From positions 3,930,001-3,994,000 of the forward strand of contig NZ_CAJRAF010000002.1 in the NCBI RefSeq assembly GCF_907164905.1: a stretch of DNA of 64,000 nt, given 5' to 3'. The notes beneath the pieces are model-generated. The model saw only the letters and a program-made list of their open reading frames with translations. It was not told where the DNA came from and did no database searches. The stretch comes from Dyadobacter sp. CECT 9275 (GTDB taxonomy: Bacteria; Bacteroidota; Bacteroidia; Cytophagales; Spirosomataceae). Both the position numbers and the translations under genes were made by a program. Within the stretch, counting starts at the first letter, position 1. The number at the start of each line of letters is the position of its first letter. Shown here piece by piece: positions 33,227 to 42,916 of the stretch.

Positions 33227-36200
33227 TCATTTTCCCGATTTATCCGGAAACTTGGGAATTGCGGGCACCCCTTTCGCGCCGGGCTCAGCCAGCTTTTTGG
33301 TAAGCTCTTCAATGGCACGGCTAAGCTGTACGTCCTTGCCCATATACTCTTCATGAGGGTCATTAACTACTTCCATATCAGGAGATACACCTTCGCCCTC
33401 TATGATGAATCCGGAGCCATCCGCAGCAAAATGAGCGAACTCTGGTTTGCGAAGATCACTTCCGTCGATAAATGGCAGCGATCCGCGAATACCTACGACA
33501 CCGCCCCATGTACGTTGTCCGATCAGCGGCCCGATGTTGTAAAACCGGAACTGATAGGGGAATAAATCTCCGTCCGATGCCGAATACTGGTCGATCAGAC
33601 AAACCTTCGGGCCAATCTGTGCATCGGGTTTGACGGATGCTGTTTTGCTGTTGCGCATCATGGCACCCAAAGCAGGCCGGCGGAGCAGACGTTCTATGAT
33701 CATCGGCGATACGTTTCCGCCGCCATTTCCGCGGTCATCAATGATAAGGGCTTCCTTGTCGAGCTGTGGGTAAAAATAACGGGCAAACTGGTTAAGTCCC
33801 GCAGGCCCCATATCCGGAATATGTACATACCCGATTTTACCGCCCGAAGCTTTGGTTACTTTTGCAATATTGTTCTGCACCCACTGATGATAATAGAGGT
33901 CTGCTTCGTCGGCAATGGGTTTCACAAAAACTTTACGGCTTCCATTTGCAGATGCGATGCTGTTCACCTCGAGCTCTACGATTTGCCCTGCTTTTCCGAT
34001 AAGACCCTGATACAGGTTGGTGAAGGTTTTGACGTCATTCCCATTCAAACGGATAATAAAATCGCCGGGTTTAACGTCTACACCGGGAGCTCGTAACGGA
34101 GATACCAGTGTCTTATTCCAGCTTTCCCCGGATAGGATTGTTTCGATTTTATAATATCCGCTTTTATCACGGCTGAACGTTGCTCCTAGCAAGCCCATTT
34201 TAAGACGTTCAACTTCCGGGCGGTCGCCGGGGTTGGTATAGGCATGGCCGATGTTCAGTTCGCCGATCAGCTCTCCGATCAGATAAGTCAGGTCATTTCT
34301 GTGATTGACAAAAGGCAGCAGAGCAGCATATTTGTCGTGCATGGCTTTCCAGTTCACGCCGTGCATACCTGGATCATAAAAATAATCCCGCATCTGACGC
34401 CAGCTTTCATCGTAAACCTGTTTCCATTCGGCATGCAGGTCGGTACTGATTTTTAAACCACTCAGGTCAAGTTTGTTTTTCGGATCGAGTTTTGATGTTC
34501 CAAGGTCTTCGATAAACCATTCGTTCATCTTTTTGAGCAGGATCTTTTTGGTATCTCCACTCATTACATATCCGTCAAAATCCCCGATATCGCTTTCTTT
34601 TTTATCTTTCAGACTAAAATATTTAAAAGCACGCTGTTTGCCCGTGGCGGTTGTGGTGTAATAAATACCTTCTTCGGAAGGAACCAGCCGGAAATAGCTC
34701 CCGGCCGAAACCGGCAGGCTTTCGATACGATCTGCCAGCCCTGCCTCGTCTATTTTTACGATAGCGTCTCCGGAAGCAGGTTTAATACCTTCTTTGGCAG
34801 GTGGATTTTTCTTGTTTTTACTTTTAACGCTTTCATCGGTTTTAGAAGTGGAACTGCTATCCGGTTTGACGCCAGCTTCATCATTTTCAATTTGAAATGA
34901 TGACTTTACATCCCGGGCCAGCCGCACTACATACAGCTTGTCCATATCCGTGTAGGCATGATTCCACTCCGTATTACTGTAAGTGGGATTAAAGTCGCGG
35001 GCCGAAACAAAGTACAGCAGCTTTCCGTTGGGGCTGAAGGCTGGTTGGCTGCTATTGTACCAGTTGTCGGTAACAGCTATAATTTTCTTTGTTTCGATGT
35101 TGTACAGACGGATTACATCAAATTCGCGGGCTTTTCCGGGGTCTGTAAATGCGACCCATTTGCTATCGGGGCCGAAAGTATAATCATCAATCTCCCGCGA
35201 ATCATTATGGGTCACCAGGGTTTTGGCACCCGTTGCCACATGGATGTAATAGAGGTCCTGGTTTCTGTCCCCGAGCATCAGATACTTGCTGTCGGGACTC
35301 CATACCGGGTTGAACTTATAACTACCCCCACCTTTTGTTAGTTGCCTGGCAGGTTCAGTCCCATCCTGTTTCTGAATGAACAGCTCATCCTCGCCGGTGC
35401 GATCAGAAACATAACTGATCCATTTACCGTCAGGGCTCCATTCTACATTCCGGTCGTGGGCGCCGCTGCTCTGCGTGAGGTTACGGGTTACACCGCTTTT
35501 GGCTGGTACGGTAAAAATATCACCTCTTGCGCTAAAAGCAGCCCTTTTTCCGTCGGGAGCTATGGCATAGCTGGTATTAAAATTGGCAGCATTGATTTGC
35601 TTGTTGCGACCGGATGAAAAGTCTTCGGAAATGGTTACGGTAAGTTTATCCGTTTTGCCGGTTTCCAGGTTGTGCAGGTAGATATATCCCCCGTTTTCGA
35701 ACGCAATGGCATCATTTCCAAGTGACGGGAACTTACAGTCAAATTCGGTGAAATTCGTGATTTTTTTGGTCTGTCTGCTTTGGGAGTCATATTCGAACAA
35801 GTTCATTGTCCGGTCGCGGTCGCTCAGGAAATAAACCTTGTTTTTATAATACATCGGGAAAATATCCTGTGCCGGATGATGAGTGATGTTTTCCGATTTT
35901 CCAGATTTAGTATCAAAAATCCAGACATCGTCCGCCATTCCTCCCTTGTAATATTTCCAGGTCCGGAATTCCCTGAAAACTCTGTTCATGGCCAGTCTGG
36001 AGCCATCCTCATTGTAACTGCACCAGCTGGCAACTGTAAACGGAAGCTCTTCGCTCAGATCACCGGACAAGGGCGCTTTGTAGATCTTTCCCTTAAAAGG
36101 ATTGAAAGAAGTTCCGCGGTTACGGTATAAAACGTGCTGATCATCCGGTGTCCAGCCCATCACTACGTTGTTGGGCCCCATGCGGTCGGCTATGTCGTCT

Positions 36201-36526
36201 CGTCCCAGGGTAGCAGTGTAGGTAATCCGCCGGGGTTCGCCGCCGGTGGAAGGGATTACAAAAACTTCGGTATTACCGTCGTATTGCCCTGTAAATGCAA
36301 TTTGCTTCCCATCGTGGCTGAACCTGGGAAACATTTCATAACCGGGGTGACTGGTTATCCTGCGCGCCGTGCCACCTTCACGGGCAACGGTATAAAGGTC
36401 TCCGGCGTAAGAAAATACCACCTGATTCCTGTACACGGCAGGAAAACGAAGCAAACGGGTTTCCTGGGCCAGAAGGCCGATATGGAGTAGGTTAGACAGA
36501 CAAAAAAAGAAGAATAGTTTTTTCAT
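33227..36526 (-). CDS. Exported Tricorn-like protease (PD40 propellers, PDZ, S41-type catalytic domain)
   Basis: A 1099-residue protein with a signal peptide (about 1-20, ending GLLAQ). PD40/WD40-like blades fill about 25-520. A charged linker (about 550-585) precedes the core domain, with a PDZ domain near 770-860 and the S41-like catalytic part to about 1090. The nucleophile region is QYSASDGDLFPY (Ser984), with the ordering loop DRGNGGGNVSPM before it and a likely Glu in IIEGEGVSPD. Where archaeal Tricorn has Ser-His (745/746), this protein reads Gly-His (IGHAYT). Tricorn enzymes cut unfolded peptides to short products; the signal peptide puts this one in the periplasm. Confidence 0.9.
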   Translation of the reverse strand: MKKLFFFFCLSNLLHIGLLAQETRLLRFPAVYRNQVVFSYAGDLYTVAREGGTARRITSHPGYEMFPRFSHDGKQIAFTGQYDGNTEVFVIPSTGGEPRRITYTATLGRDDIADRMGPNNVVMGWTPDDQHVLYRNRGTSFNPFKGKIYKAPLSGDLSEELPFTVASWCSYNEDGSRLAMNRVFREFRTWKYYKGGMADDVWIFDTKSGKSENITHHPAQDIFPMYYKNKVYFLSDRDRTMNLFEYDSQSRQTKKITNFTEFDCKFPSLGNDAIAFENGGYIYLHNLETGKTDKLTVTISEDFSSGRNKQINAANFNTSYAIAPDGKRAAFSARGDIFTVPAKSGVTRNLTQSSGAHDRNVEWSPDGKWISYVSDRTGEDELFIQKQDGTEPARQLTKGGGSYKFNPVWSPDSKYLMLGDRNQDLYYIHVATGAKTLVTHNDSREIDDYTFGPDSKWVAFTDPGKAREFDVIRLYNIETKKIIAVTDNWYNSSQPAFSPNGKLLYFVSARDFNPTYSNTEWNHAYTDMDKLYVVRLARDVKSSFQIENDEAGVKPDSSSTSKTDESVKSKNKKNPPAKEGIKPASGDAIVKIDEAGLADRIESLPVSAGSYFRLVPSEEGIYYTTTATGKQRAFKYFSLKDKKESDIGDFDGYVMSGDTKKILLKKMNEWFIEDLGTSKLDPKNKLDLSGLKISTDLHAEWKQVYDESWRQMRDYFYDPGMHGVNWKAMHDKYAALLPFVNHRNDLTYLIGELIGELNIGHAYTNPGDRPEVERLKMGLLGATFSRDKSGYYKIETILSGESWNKTLVSPLRAPGVDVKPGDFIIRLNGNDVKTFTNLYQGLIGKAGQIVELEVNSIASANGSRKVFVKPIADEADLYYHQWVQNNIAKVTKASGGKIGYVHIPDMGPAGLNQFARYFYPQLDKEALIIDDRGNGGGNVSPMIIERLLRRPALGAMMRNSKTASVKPDAQIGPKVCLIDQYSASDGDLFPYQFRFYNIGPLIGQRTWGGVVGIRGSLPFIDGSDLRKPEFAHFAADGSGFIIEGEGVSPDMEVVNDPHEEYMGKDVQLSRAIEELTKKLAEPGAKGVPAIPKFPDKSGK

Positions 36527-36693
36527 TTTGAGATGGTTATGGCTAATACTAAAACTACTTCGTGTTTGGATATCAGGTTTAAATTAACAGTACCAGTTCA
36601 AAGTTTCACTCACGGGCATGCTTTCAGGAATTTAAATAAAGCCAATGTGCCAAGCTGGATTTAGCTTAATACTGTAAGGCAGCATATCAAACG

Positions 36694-37680
36694 TTAATTT
36701 TTCCCGTTAAGGATAACAGCTGCCTCCTTGGCAAAATAGGTAAGGATACATTTTGCTCCGGCACGGCGGATACTCATCAGAATTTCCATCATGGCCCGCT
36801 GGCCGTCCAGCCAGCCATTTTGAGCAGCGGCTTTCACCATGGCATACTCTCCCGAAACATTATAAGCAGCAATGGGTATATCAAAGTTTTCATTCAACAG
36901 CCGGATAATGTCCAGATAGGAGAGTGCGGGTTTCACCATTAGCATATCGGCTCCTTCTTCAAAATCCAGCTGAGCTTCCAGCAAGGCCTCACGGGAGTTG
37001 GCGGGGTTCATCTGGTAACTTTTTTTATCTCCAAATTTCGGAGCAGACTCAAGGGCGTCGCGGAAAGGCCCGTAAAAAGCACTTGCGTATTTGGCTGAAT
37101 AAGACATAATGCTAACGTCTGTGTATCCTTCGCTGTCCAGCAGGCTGCGCATATACCCTACACGGCCGTCCATCATATCACTAGGCCCGAGTATGTCGGC
37201 CCCAGCTTTGGATTGTGCCAGAGCCATTTTTCCCAGAATGTCCAGTGTGGCATCGTTGAGAATCCTGCCATCTTCAACAAGGCCGTCGTGGCCGTCGGAG
37301 CTGTAAGGGTCCATGGCGATGTCGGTCATAATGGCCAGGTCCGGAAATTGATCTTTGATCGCAGTGATGGCTTTCAGGTAAAAGGTATCCTCCTTGTAAC
37401 TTTCTGACGCGATCCTGTCTTTTTTGCTTTCTGGATAATTCGGGAAAAGATCAATAGCCCTGATACCCAGGTCAGTCACTTCTTTTAATTCCTCCAGCAG
37501 ATTATCCAGTGAAAAGCGGTAAATACCAGGCATGGATTTCACCTCCACTTTCTGGCTTATTCCTTCCTGGATAAACATGGGGAATATGAAATCAGAAACC
37601 TGAAGATTCGTTTCTTGTACCAGGTCGCGTATTGCGGAAGATTTTCGGTTACGCCGTGGGCGGCGGGATATGTTAATCAT
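36694..37680 (-). CDS. hemB: Porphobilinogen synthase (delta-aminolevulinic acid dehydratase)
   Basis: A 328-residue cytoplasmic enzyme that condenses two 5-aminolevulinate molecules to porphobilinogen in tetrapyrrole synthesis. The substrate-binding lysine block is MVKPALSYLDIIRLL and a second lysine lies in ALESAPKFGDKKSYQMNP. The family opening RPRRNRKSSAIRDLVQE and the metal-site region DIAMDPYSSDGHDGLVEDG are clear. The latter has Asp/Ser/His in place of the Cys-rich zinc site of mammalian enzymes, so a Mg-type site is expected. The gene stands alone on the minus strand. Confidence 0.97.
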   Translation of the reverse strand: MINISRRPRRNRKSSAIRDLVQETNLQVSDFIFPMFIQEGISQKVEVKSMPGIYRFSLDNLLEELKEVTDLGIRAIDLFPNYPESKKDRIASESYKEDTFYLKAITAIKDQFPDLAIMTDIAMDPYSSDGHDGLVEDGRILNDATLDILGKMALAQSKAGADILGPSDMMDGRVGYMRSLLDSEGYTDVSIMSYSAKYASAFYGPFRDALESAPKFGDKKSYQMNPANSREALLEAQLDFEEGADMLMVKPALSYLDIIRLLNENFDIPIAAYNVSGEYAMVKAAAQNGWLDGQRAMMEILMSIRRAGAKCILTYFAKEAAVILNGKN

Positions 37681-37792
37681 TTGTAGTTAAAGCTATTGGC
37701 CTTTATTTTTGACTTTGGCCTGTATGACTGTTTTTTTGTTGCTGTTTTTAACACCGGGAAGGCGGGAGCGGTTTCGTAAAATCAGATAACTG

Positions 37793-38287
37793 TTATTTCA
37801 CTTTCATGAAATCAGCGAATTTCTCTTTGCCTTCGGTAAGTCTTTTAATGTTTTCGATAATTCTTACGGCGCGCTCAATCCTGAGCTGTCCGCTTTTGAT
37901 ATCGCTGATGTAAGTCATGATATAACGCTGCTTACCTGCTGCCATTTTGTGAAATCTGCGGTTGCCTTCATCGTCCTGATCCAGTACTTCCTGTAATTCT
38001 ACTGGCATTTTGGCGCCATAGTCACTATGGTCATGCTGAAGTGAAACATGGACGGTATCACCTTCTTTTACCTTTAGCTTTTTCATTTTGGGAGAAGCAA
38101 AAGTAATGTACGCGCTTCCATTGCCCAGCGCCGCCAGGCCGCATTGCCAGCTGAGACTCTGATTGGCCGTGCAGATGAGCCGGTTGTTCAAACCGCCTAA
38201 TTTCTGGACAATGTCGGACGGGATCTCCAGGTAAAAGCCTGCCAGATGTTCCAGTTTATGAATACGTGTTTCAAAATCAACAGCCAT
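37793..38287 (-). CDS. YdeI/DUF1905-like protein
   Basis: A 164-residue cytoplasmic protein. The first half (about 5-95) has the DUF1905 beta-barrel pattern, with FYLEIPSDIVQKLGG and VKEGDTVHVSLQHD. The second half (about 100-160) ends with a YdeI-type helical element (SGQLRIERAVRIIENIKRL). The homologous group is loosely named for OmpD association or bacteriocin protection, with no proven enzyme activity. An alternative TTG at 38308 would add seven residues; the ATG at 38287 is better. It follows the response regulator gene on the same strand after 59 bases and may share its transcript. Confidence 0.72.
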   Translation of the reverse strand: MAVDFETRIHKLEHLAGFYLEIPSDIVQKLGGLNNRLICTANQSLSWQCGLAALGNGSAYITFASPKMKKLKVKEGDTVHVSLQHDHSDYGAKMPVELQEVLDQDDEGNRRFHKMAAGKQRYIMTYISDIKSGQLRIERAVRIIENIKRLTEGKEKFADFMKVK

Positions 38288-38346
38288 AGCCAGGGATATT
38301 TCTGTCAAATTTAAAAAGTTCCCGGCAGATTGTATGCGTTCCGGCC

Positions 38347-39033
38347 TTATCCGACCATCAGTTTGAAGCCTTCGCCGTGCAGGTTCATGATCTGGATGGC
38401 TGGATCTTCCTTAAGGTACTTCCTGAGCTTGGTGATATATACATCCATGCTACGGGCATTGAAATAGGAATCATCACCCCAGATGGTTTTTAGGGCAAAA
38501 CTTCTGCTGATGGGCTGGTTGATGTTCTGGCAAAAAAGGCGCAGCAGTTCCGATTCCTTGCTGGTAAGACGGGAGGTTTTTCCTTCACTGCTGAGTTGCT
38601 GATGAGCATAATCAAAGGTCAGAGTACCTATTGTATAAATTTTATTTTCCTCCTTTTGGTCCGGCTGTTTGCGGTAGCGGCGAAGTATGGCCTCGATACG
38701 AAGCAAAAGTTCCTCTCTGTCGAATGGCTTGGTAACGTAGTCATCCGCGCCCACTCTGAAGCCCTGCATGGTATCCTCCTTCATGGACTTGGCCGTGAGG
38801 AAAATGATGGGGACGTCACGTCCGCTCATGCGAACTTCCTTGGCGAGCGAAAAGCCATCTTTTTTGGGCATCATTACGTCAAATATGCAAAGGTCATATT
38901 GTTTATCCACGAAACACTGCCATCCTTTCTGCCCGTCCGTAGCCAGATCGGTGGGATAACCTTTGTCTATAAGGTACTCCTGCAGCAAGGCCCCCAGATT
39001 AATATCGTCTTCAACAAGTAATAGATTGGCCAT
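38347..39033 (-). CDS. OmpR/PhoB-type response regulator without adjacent kinase
   Basis: A 228-residue two-component regulator. The receiver domain (about 1-118) has acidic pocket VEDD, phosphorylatable Asp52 in CIFDVMMPKKDG, the switch Thr in IIFLTAKS and Lys in YVTKPFDREE. The C-terminal winged helix (about 130-225) binds DNA (RLTSKESELLRLF ... SMDVYITKLRKYL). The sequence resembles RprY-like regulators of Bacteroidota, but I am not certain enough for a symbol. No histidine kinase lies near, so the sensor is encoded elsewhere. The downstream YdeI-like gene may be in the same transcript. Confidence 0.93.
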   Translation of the reverse strand: MANLLLVEDDINLGALLQEYLIDKGYPTDLATDGQKGWQCFVDKQYDLCIFDVMMPKKDGFSLAKEVRMSGRDVPIIFLTAKSMKEDTMQGFRVGADDYVTKPFDREELLLRIEAILRRYRKQPDQKEENKIYTIGTLTFDYAHQQLSSEGKTSRLTSKESELLRLFCQNINQPISRSFALKTIWGDDSYFNARSMDVYITKLRKYLKEDPAIQIMNLHGEGFKLMVG

Positions 39034-39074
39034 CTGGTATTTTGATATATGTACTGAATCTTTTCATGAATTTC

Positions 39075-39082
39075 CAAAGGTA
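39075..39082 (-). promoter_or_regulatory. TAnnTTTG -7 element before the response regulator
   Basis: TACCTTTG on the minus strand, 41 bases before the start at 39033. No -33 box is seen. Confidence 0.3.
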
Positions 39083-39210
39083 AAGCTCAGCATTTACTTC
39101 ATATTTTTTAAATTTAGTACCTCAGGAACATCGCGGGAATTTCTGTACAGCTTTCATTTCATTACGCCACTGAACGTCATTTCTACTCAAAAAAATACCG
39201 GTTGTTAAAT

Positions 39211-39218
39211 ACCTTTGG
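39211..39218 (+). promoter_or_regulatory. TAnnTTTG -7 element before the alpha/beta hydrolase
   Basis: TACCTTTG, 69 bases before the ATG at 39288. No -33 box is seen. Confidence 0.3.
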
Positions 39219-39287
39219 ACAGATGAGGATTAAATCCCTAAAACTAGCGAACTTTCGATGCATTGAAACCTTCATTACTCTTAATAT

Positions 39288-40307
39288 ATGTTAAAAATCG
39301 TGTTGTGGCTTTTCGTTTTCTTTGCCGTTCTGATCGTGGTATATCTGACAGGCCCCAGAGTTCCTGAGGCTAAATTTGATCCGGCCCTGCCTTCCGTAAC
39401 GCAGAATCTGGCACAACTGGAAGAAGAAATTAATGCTTCGGAAGAAGCGGTGAAGGGCCTGAAGCCCGATAACCAGGCCAGGATTATCTGGGCAGACAGT
39501 ACCAAAAAAAGTAAGACACCCTACAGCATTGTGTACATTCACGGATTTGGGGCGAGCTGGGCTGAGGGTGATCCTATTCACCGCGACCTGGCCAAAAGGT
39601 ATGGCGCTAATTTATACCTGGCCCGCCTGTATGACAGCGGTATCAATGACCCCAATGCTTTTGACGATCTTACACCCGAACTGTTTATGGAGGGTGCTAA
39701 AAGAGCGCTGGCGATCGGTAAGGTACTGGGAGATAGTGTGATCCTGATGGGTACTTCGGCCGGCGGTTTGCTCTCGGTATACCTTGCAGCGGAACATCCG
39801 GAGATGAAAGGACTTGTTCTGTATTCCCCCTGTATGCAGGTTGCCACACCGGCTCTGAAGCTTATAACCGGACCCTGGGGGAAAGAAATACTACACGGCA
39901 TACTGGGGGAGCATCGGCTTACGGTAGACAGTATTCCCGAACTGGCCAATTACTGGCTTCAGAGTTACAATAGCAACGGACTGATTACGCTGCAGCAAAC
40001 AATGGATGCTGTATCAAGGCCGGAGGTTTATAAAAAAATTACCATGCCGGTGTTTATGGGGTATTATTACAAAAATGAAAAGGAGCAGGACCAGACGGTA
40101 TCCGTAGCCGAAATGAAAAAAATGTTCCCTTTGCTGGGCACTCCCGGCGACATGAAAGTGGAAAAAGCATTTCCTGAATCAGCAGATCATGTGATAGCAT
40201 CACGCCTCAGATCAAAGGATATCCAGGGAGTGTATGAAGCGACGGATCGGTTTTTCAGGGAAAAACTTCATCTTCAACCAGTAGAAACTACTGCTGCACA
40301 ACCTTGA
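39288..40307 (+). CDS. Membrane-anchored alpha/beta hydrolase
   Basis: A 339-residue protein with one N-terminal hydrophobic helix (about 3-19) that could anchor it to the inner membrane or act as an uncleaved export signal. The hydrolase core has the oxyanion strand IVYIHGFGASWAEGD, the nucleophile elbow GTSAGG (Ser about 160), and late acid and histidine regions including ESADHVIAS. Substrate is unknown; esterase or lipase is typical. It lies between the divergent response regulator and fabI with no coupled neighbour. Confidence 0.85.
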   Translation: MLKIVLWLFVFFAVLIVVYLTGPRVPEAKFDPALPSVTQNLAQLEEEINASEEAVKGLKPDNQARIIWADSTKKSKTPYSIVYIHGFGASWAEGDPIHRDLAKRYGANLYLARLYDSGINDPNAFDDLTPELFMEGAKRALAIGKVLGDSVILMGTSAGGLLSVYLAAEHPEMKGLVLYSPCMQVATPALKLITGPWGKEILHGILGEHRLTVDSIPELANYWLQSYNSNGLITLQQTMDAVSRPEVYKKITMPVFMGYYYKNEKEQDQTVSVAEMKKMFPLLGTPGDMKVEKAFPESADHVIASRLRSKDIQGVYEATDRFFREKLHLQPVETTAAQP

Positions 40308-40418
40308 ATTACAGAATCTGAGGGTTATCAGCTGGCGAAATGATAGATTAAGCGGTCAAAATTGCTTTACTTTGCCGCCTTAAAAAGACAATATCCAAAC
40401 AACCAATAATAGGGAACC

Positions 40419-41240
40419 ATGGCTTACGGTTTATTAAAAGGAAAAAGGGGAATCATATCAGGGGCATTGGATGAAAACTCCATTGCCTGGAAAATAGCTT
40501 TAAAGGCAAAAGAAGAAGGGGCAACTTTTACGCTCACCAACGCGCCTATCGCGATGAGAATGGGGGCAATTAATGATCTTGCCAAAGCGTGTGACGCACA
40601 GATTATACCTGCAGATGCTACTTCGGTAGAGGATATTGAAAAACTTTTTTCACAGTCGACGGAGATATTGGGAGGAAAAATAGATTTTGTACTGCACTCA
40701 ATAGGGATGTCTCTGAATGTGCGCAAAAGCAAGGCATATGGAGACCTTAACTATGAATGGATGCAAAAGGGCCTCGATATCTCTGCCATTTCCCTGCATA
40801 AATTTTTACAGGTTGCCGAAAAGCAGGATGCACTAAGCGAATGGGCGTCGGTGGTTGCACTTTCCTATATTGCAGCACAACGTACCTATTCCTTTTATGG
40901 AGACATGGCGGAAGCAAAGGCTATGCTGGAAAGCATCGCAAGGAGTTATGGTTACCGTTATGGAAAAGCCAAAAACGTGAGGGTCAACACCATTTCCCAG
41001 TCACCCACAAAAACAAAAGCGGGGTCAGGAATTGACGGGTTTGATGCGTTTTATGATTTTGCGGAGAAAATGAGCCCGTTGGGAAATGCTACTGCGGAAG
41101 ATTGCGCAAATTATGCAATCACTTTATTCTCAGACCTTACAAGATATGTTACAATGCAAAATCTGTATCATGACGGAGGATATTCTTCAACTGGTATTTC
41201 GGAAGAATTGGTACAGATGATCCAGCAACAACAGCAGTAG
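40419..41240 (+). CDS. fabI: Enoyl-[acyl-carrier-protein] reductase (FabI)
   Basis: A 273-residue short-chain dehydrogenase-type enzyme that reduces trans-2-enoyl-ACP with NAD(P)H in the last step of each fatty-acid cycle. Tyr150, Tyr160 and Lys167 form the catalytic set: Y-x6-K is seen in FYGDMAEAK, and the earlier Tyr is in ALSYIAAQ. The N-terminus KGKRGIISGALDENSIAWKI is the divergent nucleotide loop of FabI, and ISQSPTKTKAGSGI is the substrate-loop region. The Gln-rich tail is extra. The gene is monocistronic with a terminator after it. Essential in most genomes. Confidence 0.96.
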   Translation: MAYGLLKGKRGIISGALDENSIAWKIALKAKEEGATFTLTNAPIAMRMGAINDLAKACDAQIIPADATSVEDIEKLFSQSTEILGGKIDFVLHSIGMSLNVRKSKAYGDLNYEWMQKGLDISAISLHKFLQVAEKQDALSEWASVVALSYIAAQRTYSFYGDMAEAKAMLESIARSYGYRYGKAKNVRVNTISQSPTKTKAGSGIDGFDAFYDFAEKMSPLGNATAEDCANYAITLFSDLTRYVTMQNLYHDGGYSSTGISEELVQMIQQQQQ

Positions 41241-41263
41241 CCAAGCAGCTATTCTTTATAAAG

Positions 41264-41298
41264 ATCCCTTCAGGTCGTTGTGATTTGGAGGGATTTTT
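41264..41298 (+). terminator. Intrinsic terminator after fabI
   Basis: ATCCCT and AGGGAT arms, plus further partial pairs, then five Ts. It lies 23 bases after the fabI stop. Confidence 0.7.
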
Positions 41299-41410
41299 GT
41301 TTGAAGATAAAATATTTGCCCGAATTGCGCGTTCGGCGTGGTATGGTATTTATGAACTCAGTAGCTTAGTGCTTCATTTACATCGGTACCCTAACATAAA
41401 ATCTGTTTCC

Positions 41411-42193
41411 ATGAAATCACTGATCATTCAGAGACATACTCTTTTCATACTTCTTGCAACATTATTATTCGCGTGCGGGAGCGAAAAGGAAAAACCTCAG
41501 GCGGTCCCTGATGCGCCGGTTTACACCCTGGTTTTTTTAGATAAAACGCAGAGCGTCAATGTCAACAAAGTTTATGTAGGACAAAAATACCGGCAGGTGC
41601 TGACAGATATTGTGGAGAACAATATGAAGAACAAAGGGGACAAACTCGAAGTTTATTTCATTCATGAGAACACCTCCAAAGCGCGCGCCCTATCCCTCAC
41701 CGTCAGAAGCGAAATGGATAACCTGGAGGGGGCCAACGCAACCGACAAGGAGGGAATAGAAACGGCTTTTCAGCTATCACTGCAAAAAGAAAAAAGTATA
41801 TTCCTTCGCCAGGCAATGATCAAACTCAATCAGCAAAATACCGGAGCATCTAATCAGTCGACTGACATCTGGGCCAGTTTGCCGGTGATAGCCAAAGCAA
41901 ATGAAAGCGGAGCGCAGGTGAAGGTTTATTATTTCAGTGATATGATTGAGAGCGTAAAGGGAGCCGACCGGCGGGATTTTCACATCAGTGCGCCGTCAAA
42001 TGATGAGCAGGCGGAACAGGAAGCAAAGGCAGATTCTAAAAAGCTGGAACAATACGTCATTGGTTCACCTGAGGTTACCATCGTTTCCCCGTTCGAACCA
42101 ACGGCATCTTCAAAGGAAAACAATCCACATGTAACCCATTACTGGCAGACCCTGTTTCAGGAATTGGGCGGGGTGAGTGTGGAAGAGTTGTAG
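41411..42193 (+). CDS. VWA-like lipoprotein of unknown function
   Basis: A 260-residue lipoprotein with signal and lipobox LLFAC (Cys about 20). The mature part has strand YTLVFLDKTQSVNVNK, where D-x-T-x-S resembles the first MIDAS loop of von Willebrand A domains, and later KVYYFSDMIESV, which could hold the distant Asp. No other VWA landmark is certain, so the fold is a guess. The start at 41411 places the signal peptide properly; upstream ATGs give no signal. It follows fabI after a terminator and converges with the Uma2 gene. Confidence 0.62.
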   Translation: MKSLIIQRHTLFILLATLLFACGSEKEKPQAVPDAPVYTLVFLDKTQSVNVNKVYVGQKYRQVLTDIVENNMKNKGDKLEVYFIHENTSKARALSLTVRSEMDNLEGANATDKEGIETAFQLSLQKEKSIFLRQAMIKLNQQNTGASNQSTDIWASLPVIAKANESGAQVKVYYFSDMIESVKGADRRDFHISAPSNDEQAEQEAKADSKKLEQYVIGSPEVTIVSPFEPTASSKENNPHVTHYWQTLFQELGGVSVEEL

Positions 42194-42199
42194 TTTGGA

Positions 42200-42847
42200 T
42201 TACAGTGTAAGTACAGTTTTCAAATTTTCCGTTTCGTCAAAAATGGCAGTTATAGGAATCTGGAAACCATCCACAACAAAACTTTTCACCATACCCTGGG
42301 CCGACTTTAAGAGGAGACTGTAAGTATCTCCTTTTAAATGATATTGTTCCAGTGTTTGGTTTTCGGGATCGATGATCCAGTATTCTTCAATTTTATGAGC
42401 CTGGTAATCTTTGAACTTAACGCCTCTGTCGCGTTCTTCGGTGGAATCCGATATGATTTCAATGACTAAATCCGGTGCCGGGAAAAGGATTTGATCTTCG
42501 GAAAACAATACAGATTTTTCTTTGCGAAAAAAACAGATATCCGGCTCATAATCATTCCTGGTGAGTGTAATCATTATTTTTTCAATACCAACATAACCCA
42601 GGTTGTATTTAGCAGAATAAATATTTAACATCTGAGCGAGTAGCAATGAGGCCTGGTTGTGCCTTTTCCTTACCGGGGAGTGAATAACGATCTCCCCGTT
42701 TATGAATTCCACTTTTTCCTGCTCGGTTATCTGATTGTAAAATTCCTGTCGTCTTTGTCTTTCTCTGTTAAGCATCGTATGGGCCTCCTGTAGCAGAAAG
42801 TATGCGTCGGGTTCGCTAAGTATCTCAGAAATAATGCGGTTGCTCAT
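42200..42847 (-). CDS. Uma2-family (DUF820) restriction-like endonuclease
   Basis: A 215-residue protein with a PD-(D/E)XK nuclease fold. Motifs are VEFINGEIVIHSPV, then YEPDICFFRK, FPAPDLVIEIISDSTEERDR and IEEYWIIDPE, a classical Uma2 order. Uma2 proteins are abundant in cyanobacteria and appear in scattered Bacteroidota copies. Their target is unknown, though a restriction-like DNA cleavage role is often assumed. The start at 42847 fits the family; a longer start at 42907 lacks support. No methyltransferase or helicase gene is adjacent, so it is not a restriction-modification system. Confidence 0.82.
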   Translation of the reverse strand: MSNRIISEILSEPDAYFLLQEAHTMLNRERQRRQEFYNQITEQEKVEFINGEIVIHSPVRKRHNQASLLLAQMLNIYSAKYNLGYVGIEKIMITLTRNDYEPDICFFRKEKSVLFSEDQILFPAPDLVIEIISDSTEERDRGVKFKDYQAHKIEEYWIIDPENQTLEQYHLKGDTYSLLLKSAQGMVKSFVVDGFQIPITAIFDETENLKTVLTL

Positions 42848-42916
42848 GGGAGTATAGTATGTTGTGTATTCAAAAATAATAAAAATTGACCAGTTAATCA
42901 GTATCAACCTGAATTA

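Noticed and set aside
42200..42847. Uma2 gene as part of a restriction-modification system
   Set aside because: No methyltransferase, helicase or specificity gene lies nearby.
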